A stretch of DNA of 37,500 nt from Glandiceps talaboti. Its lineage: Eukaryota > Hemichordata > Enteropneusta > Spengelidae. The stretch spans positions 12,971,003 through 13,008,502 of the forward strand of contig NC_135551.1 of NCBI RefSeq assembly GCF_964340395.1. The letters are read 5' to 3'. A program made the translations under genes and the position numbers. Below, in pieces: positions 30,800-37,500 of this stretch. The notes beneath the pieces were generated by a model that was not told the DNA's origin, did not search any database, and was given only the letters and a program-made list of their open reading frames with translations. Numbering within the stretch: the first letter of the stretch is position 1; each line of letters opens with the position of its first letter.

Positions 30800-31016
30800 C
30801 TGATGATAATGATGATGATGATGATAATGATGATGATGATGATGGAGATGGTGATGGTGGTGGTGGTGGTGGTGGTGGTGGTGTTGATGATTGTGATGGT
30901 AGCTGTGATGGTAGTTTTGGCGATGGTATCGTTGGTGGTGGTGGTGATGATAATGATGATGACGACAACAACGACGACGACGACGACGATGATGATGATG
31001 ATGATTATCATCACGA
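30800..31016. repeat. Trinucleotide-rich array (GAT/GGT/GAC)n
   Basis: Imperfect GAT, GGT and GAC units. All six frames give low-complexity peptides, including a His-rich minus-strand frame at 30743-31285. It is treated as a microsatellite, with the caveat noted among rejected items. Confidence 0.9.
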
Positions 31017-32174
31017 TGAAGAAGTTGATAACGATGGAAAAGTTGAGGGGAGAGGGAGGAGTAACAGAAAGACAAGAAGAGGAGGAGGAGGGGGGTGATT
31101 AATATGACAACTGTAATGATATGGTGATATGACGATAGAGATGAGGCTAGGAGAAAGATAATATGACTAAAGCTGTTGTTATGACAGTTGTTAATACTCT
31201 TGCCGCGACTGTTAGTTTTGTTGCTATCCTTGTTTTCCTTGGACATTTGCTTTAGCACCAGTTTGTGTGTTTTAACCAACACCATGACAACCGTGATGGA
31301 TACTACTTTAATTTACATCAAACAACGGACACTTCATTGGTAGTGTTGTTTGTAATCTGACTTATTAAAACACATATATTTTTTTCAAAAGCTCTTCCGT
31401 GCCACGTCATATTTTTGGAGTTGTCACTGCTGAATACACACAGAAAACGTACACACACACACACACACGAAAAAAAATAATTGTCCATTTTTAAATTGAG
31501 ATTCCGTATTTTTCACTATTATTATGTCACAATGCAAAATTAGACCATAATTTGGGAGTTGGTGGTTAGGTTACTGGGGTTAATATCACTGGTGTACTTT
31601 AGACAGTAAAGAACTGCCGTAACCGTTGCGTTTATATTTATGTCATTGCGACATATACAACTTAGATGTCTCATGAAAATGAGGACAATATGTAAAATGT
31701 TTTTTTTTTTAAATGTACAAATCATGAATATACTGATTCAACAGAAATCAAAATGGCCGTAGTATCAGTGTATATAGACAGATTTCGATTGCTGAGGCGC
31801 ATATGTTGATACTATAAGCCTTGCGTATAAAGTATAGCACTGTTTTCATATAATAGCAAGACACATAATTATAACAGAATCTCTGTCGGTCGATTGACTA
31901 CACTTAATTTAGAATGTTTCCATGGGCGGGCGTTTTTTTTATGATGCGATACTTTTAAATGAAATCAATTATTAAGGTGTGAAATCTGACAATGTGGGTA
32001 AGAAGACATTAAATAATGATAACTAAATGACTTCCTAGTAGAAAGCAATGTTTGTTAAGGTTTCACTAAAGTTACACAAATTATTGATGCATACTAGATT
32101 TTATAACAGGAAATATTTAAGTGTTAAGATCTAGTAGAATTTCCGACCAAATACTGCGGTAAATCCGAGCTACT
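31017..32174. other. Unassigned sequence
   Basis: Purine-rich to about 31095, then AT-rich DNA with a short CA run at about 31451-31468. No coding evidence. Confidence 0.4.
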
Positions 32175-33289
<1,115 letters not shown>

Positions 33290-33526
33290 GCTACATTGTA
33301 TCGTTTGGCTTCATTTTATCGCCTGGCTACATTTTATCGCCTGGCTACATTTTATCGTCTGGCTACATTTTATCGCCTGGCTACATTTTATCGTCTGGCT
33401 ACATTTTATCACCTGGCTACATTTTATCGTCTGGCTACATTTTATCGCCTGGCTACATTTTATCGCCTGGCTACATTTTATCGCCTGGCTACATTTTATC
33501 GTCTGGCTACATTTTATCGTCTGGCT
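33290..33526. repeat. 18-bp minisatellite, about 13 copies
   Basis: Unit GCTACATTTTATCGYCTG (18 bp), alternating mainly between TCGCC and TCGTC variants with one TCACC. Because 18 is a multiple of three the array is open in several frames (for example TFYRLA repeats), but there is no sign that it is coding: start context, splice sites and composition outside the repeat give no support. Confidence 0.97.
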
Positions 33527-33647
33527 TAAAAAATATTTTAAGAGCAATTGGTGTAATCATTTTTACTCTATCTAAGGGTGCGGGTCCTCTTATCAATAAA
33601 TGTTAGCTAACGGAAATAATATGAAACAATATTAGTAGGATTTTTGT

Positions 33648-33975
33648 TGTACCAGATGATAAAATGTAGCAATGTTAATAGGTTGCGGCAGACGTTAAAA
33701 TGTAGTAAAGGAAGTGAGATTTTTGTTGAGCCAGACAATAAAATTTAGCAACTTTGATAAGAATTTCTGTCGCGCCAGACAATAAAATGTAGCAAAGTTA
33801 ATAAGACTTTTGTAGCATCAGACGATAAATAATGCATTTACTGTTAGTCCGTTTTTTTGTCGAGCTGGACGATGAAATGTAGTAAATATTAGAAAGGTTT
33901 TTGTTGAGCCAGACGATGAAGTCTAGCAGTGTTAGTAAGATGAGCCAGACGGTAAAATGTAGCAATGTTAGTTCG
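33648..33975. repeat. Degenerate inverted copies of the minisatellite motif, spaced 35-50 bp
   Basis: About eight copies of CCAGACGATAAAATGTAGCA-like sequence, starting near 33652, 33690, 33732, 33775, 33818, 33868, 33912 and 33947. Each is close to the reverse complement of the 18-bp unit at 33290-33526. Most are followed by AATGTTARTAAGA-TTTTTGTTGAG, which defines a longer 35-50 bp period. Confidence 0.85.
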
Positions 33976-35049
33976 ATTTTGTCGACTCAGGCGAAGTCCT
34001 GTTTTGTATTATTATATACTGGTTTCATTTGTATGACTCGTTTGTCTTCTCCACTCTTATATTATTATGTAACCATCAATCGCTTATCATTATTCATGCT
34101 TAAATATTTTAGAAAAGTTCATCTATTTTTTTTCTCTCTTTTCCTACACCTACATTATACGTAAATTGACATCGATAACCACGATGAAGCATAAACAGTT
34201 TGACCCCCGTCGCGCTGTGTACAATAACTTCGAATTAATTCTTACATTGAAATACCGAGACCTATACCATTCAATGAAATGTTCAAATGAGATAGAACGT
34301 ACGATTTCGGATGATAACAATTTTATACACTTAAAATCAAGCGAGCCAGGGTCCGGTTTCCATGGCAACTGTGCCTGACTAGCTAGGATGCCATGGCCTT
34401 TAATCCCTTTTTTGGAGTTTAGAATTATGTGGACTCTCTCTCAAAACAAGCCAATAATGCGGTGATTAACCCAAAAAGACACCAAGACGTCCAACTAAAA
34501 TAACTTCAATTATATGACATCAAAGGGAGCAATGAAATATATACCGGAGCAAATAATCAAAGAGAAAGCTGTTGCATTATAAGCCGCGCACAGGTTTTGG
34601 GTCGTTCTGTTATTCGAATGAAACAAATCTGCATATGGCGTGTATGTGACGTTTTCATTGCTTGTTCTGACTTGTTTGCATTAGGACTGAGTGAAAGATG
34701 TAAATTCATCATTTGTAGGGAGGGAAATCAAAAGCGAACGGAAAAGACAACTGAGATATATATTTTTTTTTATTGTGTGAAGATTTAAATCAAATATTAC
34801 CCAGAAACCCCAAATGGTTTGAGAGGTGACGACAATGATGACGGTGACACGAGCATTCCGATTGACGGAATAGATATCCTAAAATCACACATGTAACACT
34901 TCCATAGCATTCTGATATAGCAAGTTTATGAATAGATTTAGTGCAAATATTGTTAAATATCAAAAATGCTATTTCAATCTCAACCTCAATTTCATTCACA
35001 ATTTGTATATATAATATATACATATATTTACATATCTGCATGGTCAAAA
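33976..35049. other. Unassigned sequence
   Basis: No recognisable gene or shared repeat. Open frames at 34150-34368 minus and 34166-34378 plus overlap and are not assignable. Confidence 0.4.
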
Positions 35050-35121
35050 AGCTACAAATTGGTATCAATCTCTTCTAAACTATGAACGAACAATTTCTTG
35101 ATTTTGGGGTGGGAATTTGTG
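35050..35121 (+). repeat. Dispersed repeat R70, copy 2
   Basis: Starts AGCTACAAATTGGTATCAAT and ends TTGATTTTGGGGTGGGAATT. It matches 19739-19806 in the same orientation and is again followed by a GT/GTAT array. Confidence 0.9.
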
Positions 35122-35226
35122 TATGCGTGTGTATGTATGTATGTATGTATGTATGTATGTATGTATGTATGTATGTATGTATGTATGTATGTATGTATGT
35201 ACATGTATGTATGTATGTATGTATGG

Positions 35227-35272
<46 letters not shown>

Positions 35273-35322
35273 ATGTATGTATGTATGTATGTATGTATGT
35301 ATGTATGTATGTATGTATGTAC
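35117..35322. repeat. (GTAT)n microsatellite with internal (GT)n
   Basis: GTAT units, a GTAC interruption, GT units at about 35228-35256, then more GTAT units. Confidence 0.97.
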
Positions 35323-36219
35323 AAATTGCTTACACTCTTATGCATACTAGTATATGATACTGGGTATTGTCATTGTTGGTACTTTGAATACCGTTACTTG
35401 CAAACTATTTTCACATGTCCTCAGCTGTTAATTTTTATATCCGAATATTTGACTGAATCTTTCTTGAATAAACGCACTAAGAACAGGGTATTAAAGTTCA
35501 TTTCCTTGAATAGCTTGATATAATAGCGAACAAAGCCAGCTAAATTCAATATACGAGCTTTAAGTACATTGACATTTCAATGGCGATTATACAAAAACCA
35601 TTTCAGACTCTGTCCTTTCTGTATACAAAAAAAAATCTAGCAAGCTACAAAGCATTTATAACGATGGTTGTCGGAACATGTGGAGTTAAGCCTCTTTGAC
35701 AGCTACGCTACTAAGCTATACTTTGAAGAAAAGAAATTCAAACATTGGCTGATGTGGAATACAATGGTACTTTGAAATCCCATGCGTTATGACTGTACCA
35801 TGCTATTTTGTGATTGACTTTCTGGGCTTTCTGTATGTTGACTTTTGATGAATAAAATATAGCACTTATCATCATCTGTGCCCGTTGGGTCAACTGATTT
35901 GTAATGTCTGTTTACGATTGACCCTAGTATATTGAGCCTCTCTTTTATTGAAGTGGCGACACAAAGAAATCGAAGTAAAGACTACTAATATTTTCATGAC
36001 GGTATTTAGTGGAGTGAGTATTCTGGAACGGAACCCTATCGGTGTGAGGAGAGAGGGGAGGGATATAGAGGGGGTTACAAACAGATACAGAGGGAGAAGC
36101 AGACAAACAAACAGACAGACAGACAGACAGGAAGATAGAGAGAGCAAGAGACGGAGAAGCATAGCGACAGTGCCAACATAGATGTAACCACAAAACGAGA
36201 AACGTTTTTGTTTTGTTTT
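35323..36219. other. Unassigned sequence with short (CAGA)n
   Basis: About six CAGA units at 36106-36130 within purine-rich sequence. No gene recognised. Confidence 0.4.
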
Positions 36220-36431
36220 TTAACCCCTTCAATACTGAAAATATTCCCGCCAAAATTGTTTGGACAAAATTCTTGTTTCATGTAAGTTTTTGGCATATAT
36301 CAACTTCATTTTAGACTGGAATTAGAGAAATGTTACTTCCTAATAAAGTAATATTATTGTAATTATGAAAATATTCATATAAATTGGGTCCCCATATTAT
36401 TTAAGACCGTCTCTAGTCATGAAAGGGTTAA
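36220..36431. mobile_element. piggyBac-like MITE with TTAA target duplications
   Basis: TTAA at 36220-36223 and 36428-36431 flank a 204-bp body. The left end reads CCCCTTCAATACTGAAAA and the right end, inward on the other strand, CCCTTTCATGACTAGAGAC. They share CCCYTTCA plus weaker similarity further in. TTAA duplication with CCC-starting ends is the hallmark of piggyBac superfamily elements. There is no open frame, so it is non-autonomous. Confidence 0.7.
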
Positions 36432-37500
36432 TGGGGGATTTGAGAGAGGTGGACACTCAGACAGATGGAGACGAGGAAAGAGAGAGTGAGGGCGGGATTG
36501 AGATGGTGAGACGGACAGAACGACTGACCAACAGGCTAACTAAAAGAGCAAGACCTGACATAAAATAATCATAGTAGTTGATAAGAGAACGGAAATCATC
36601 AACTAGAGTATGTGTTCATTGAGCGTTAACATTATCTGTATCAGTATTGTTACATCAAAGAGTCCGTGTAACTCTTTAGTTGGTACAAAACACGCCGATA
36701 CAGACGATTTGTAATGCTGATGAGAGCAAATTATACAATAAGAGAGTAACTCTCCCCCCCCAATATCAAAACGGCTCTAAATTTTTAGTCTTTTTAAAAG
36801 TATAATGTTGTGTGTGCCATATTTCCATCGAAACAAGCCTGATCAGCGCCCGAAACCAAATAAAAGCATCAATTGTTGGTGGTCGTACGAACCACATGCT
36901 TCACTACTGTTGTTGTCACGAAATGTACATTGTATCGTGTACAACCGGTAAACCATGTCATATGCTCTCTGCTTTCATACCTTATTCATTTTTTGACTCA
37001 GTGAGAAAAAATAACCACAACACCTAAAAGGAAGGATTTCTTTGTAAAAGAACTAAATATAAAAAGCTGCCGACATGCATATGTATTTTTTTTTTGCTTG
37101 TCGACATTGATTGATTGATTCACTACCGGACAACCAAGAGAATACAAATTTTGAAAATGAATACGTTTCGTGTGAACCAAAAAATTGGTGTCGTTGTATA
37201 CATAACGGTCATTTTCATGATTTTGGCCTAAAATGCAGCTGAAATTTGAGAAAAAGTTTGAAGAAAATCCGAATTTTTGGTTTTTCATAAATTTAGCGGG
37301 AATCTAGGCAAATGTCATAATTGGATAATTTTTAATTCTTATGCACCCAGACTAGTTTATCAATTAACTGGTAAACAAGTCAAAAACGTTCAAATTTATG
37401 AATGTCCGTTTGAAGACAAAATTATTAGTTTGTGAACTTCTTTACAATAATGTGAAGGGAGAAGTTTGCGTGTCAATTCGGAGTCGATGATTCGGGCCGT
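36432..37500. other. Unassigned sequence at the right edge
   Basis: No recognisable gene. The receptor's missing first exon could lie here or beyond. Open frames at 36812-37027 plus and 36998-37288 minus have no known domain. Confidence 0.4.

Noticed and set aside
30743-31285. Minus-strand 180-codon frame starting MVLVKTHKLV and ending in a His-rich tract, considered as the receptor's first exon
   Set aside because: The His-rich part is a GAT/GGT array read in one frame, no donor of the required phase follows the normal-looking start, and it has no similarity to NR2E N termini.

Overview
This is a low-gene-density, AT-rich animal genome window with GT-AG introns, very many long microsatellites and several families of short non-autonomous transposons. 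The only gene I can assign with confidence is on the minus strand: an NR2E-type nuclear receptor whose zinc-finger domain and ligand-binding domain look like Drosophila dissatisfaction (dsf, NR2E4) rather than tailless/TLX or PNR. A dsf-type receptor suggests a protostome. Large introns and microsatellite-linked repeats suggest a spiralian (mollusc, annelid, brachiopod or similar), but that placement is an inference, not something the sequence proves.

Gene layout (minus strand, so read right to left): the DNA-binding-domain exon is 27262-27020. A 16.9-kb intron follows, full of repeats. Three clustered exons then encode the hinge and ligand-binding domain: 10078-9711, 9371-9125 and 8412-8171 (stop codon). 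Splice phases join exactly (1, 0, 1), giving 366 residues with no coding gap. Only the short N-terminal exon with the start codon is missing. It should lie between 27263 and the right edge, or beyond it. One further exon-like segment, 2115-1962 on the minus strand, has good splice sites but no recognised product.

Left part (1-8170): mostly unassigned sequence, a large compound tetranucleotide block (5.27-5.77 kb), a GATA array with an attached 180-bp dispersed repeat (6.4-6.8 kb), a CA/CCAT block (6.95-7.28 kb) and the likely 3' UTR of the receptor gene. Middle (10-27 kb): the giant intron. It contains a TIR element split by a CT array, the second copy of the 180-bp repeat, a long inverted repeat (17.47-17.90 kb), a 424-bp-offset tandem duplication around GTAT arrays, a 452-bp TIR element (22.29-22.74 kb) and AT, CA and CT arrays.

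Right part (27.3-37.5 kb), upstream of the receptor's zinc-finger exon: two more copies of the TIR family, an 18-bp minisatellite (33.29-33.53 kb) followed by degenerate copies of the same motif on the opposite strand, and a 204-bp piggyBac-like MITE with TTAA duplications (36.22-36.43 kb). Most long open frames in the window are translations of microsatellites and are not genes. I found no CRISPR array, operon, complete autonomous transposon or convincing tRNA gene.
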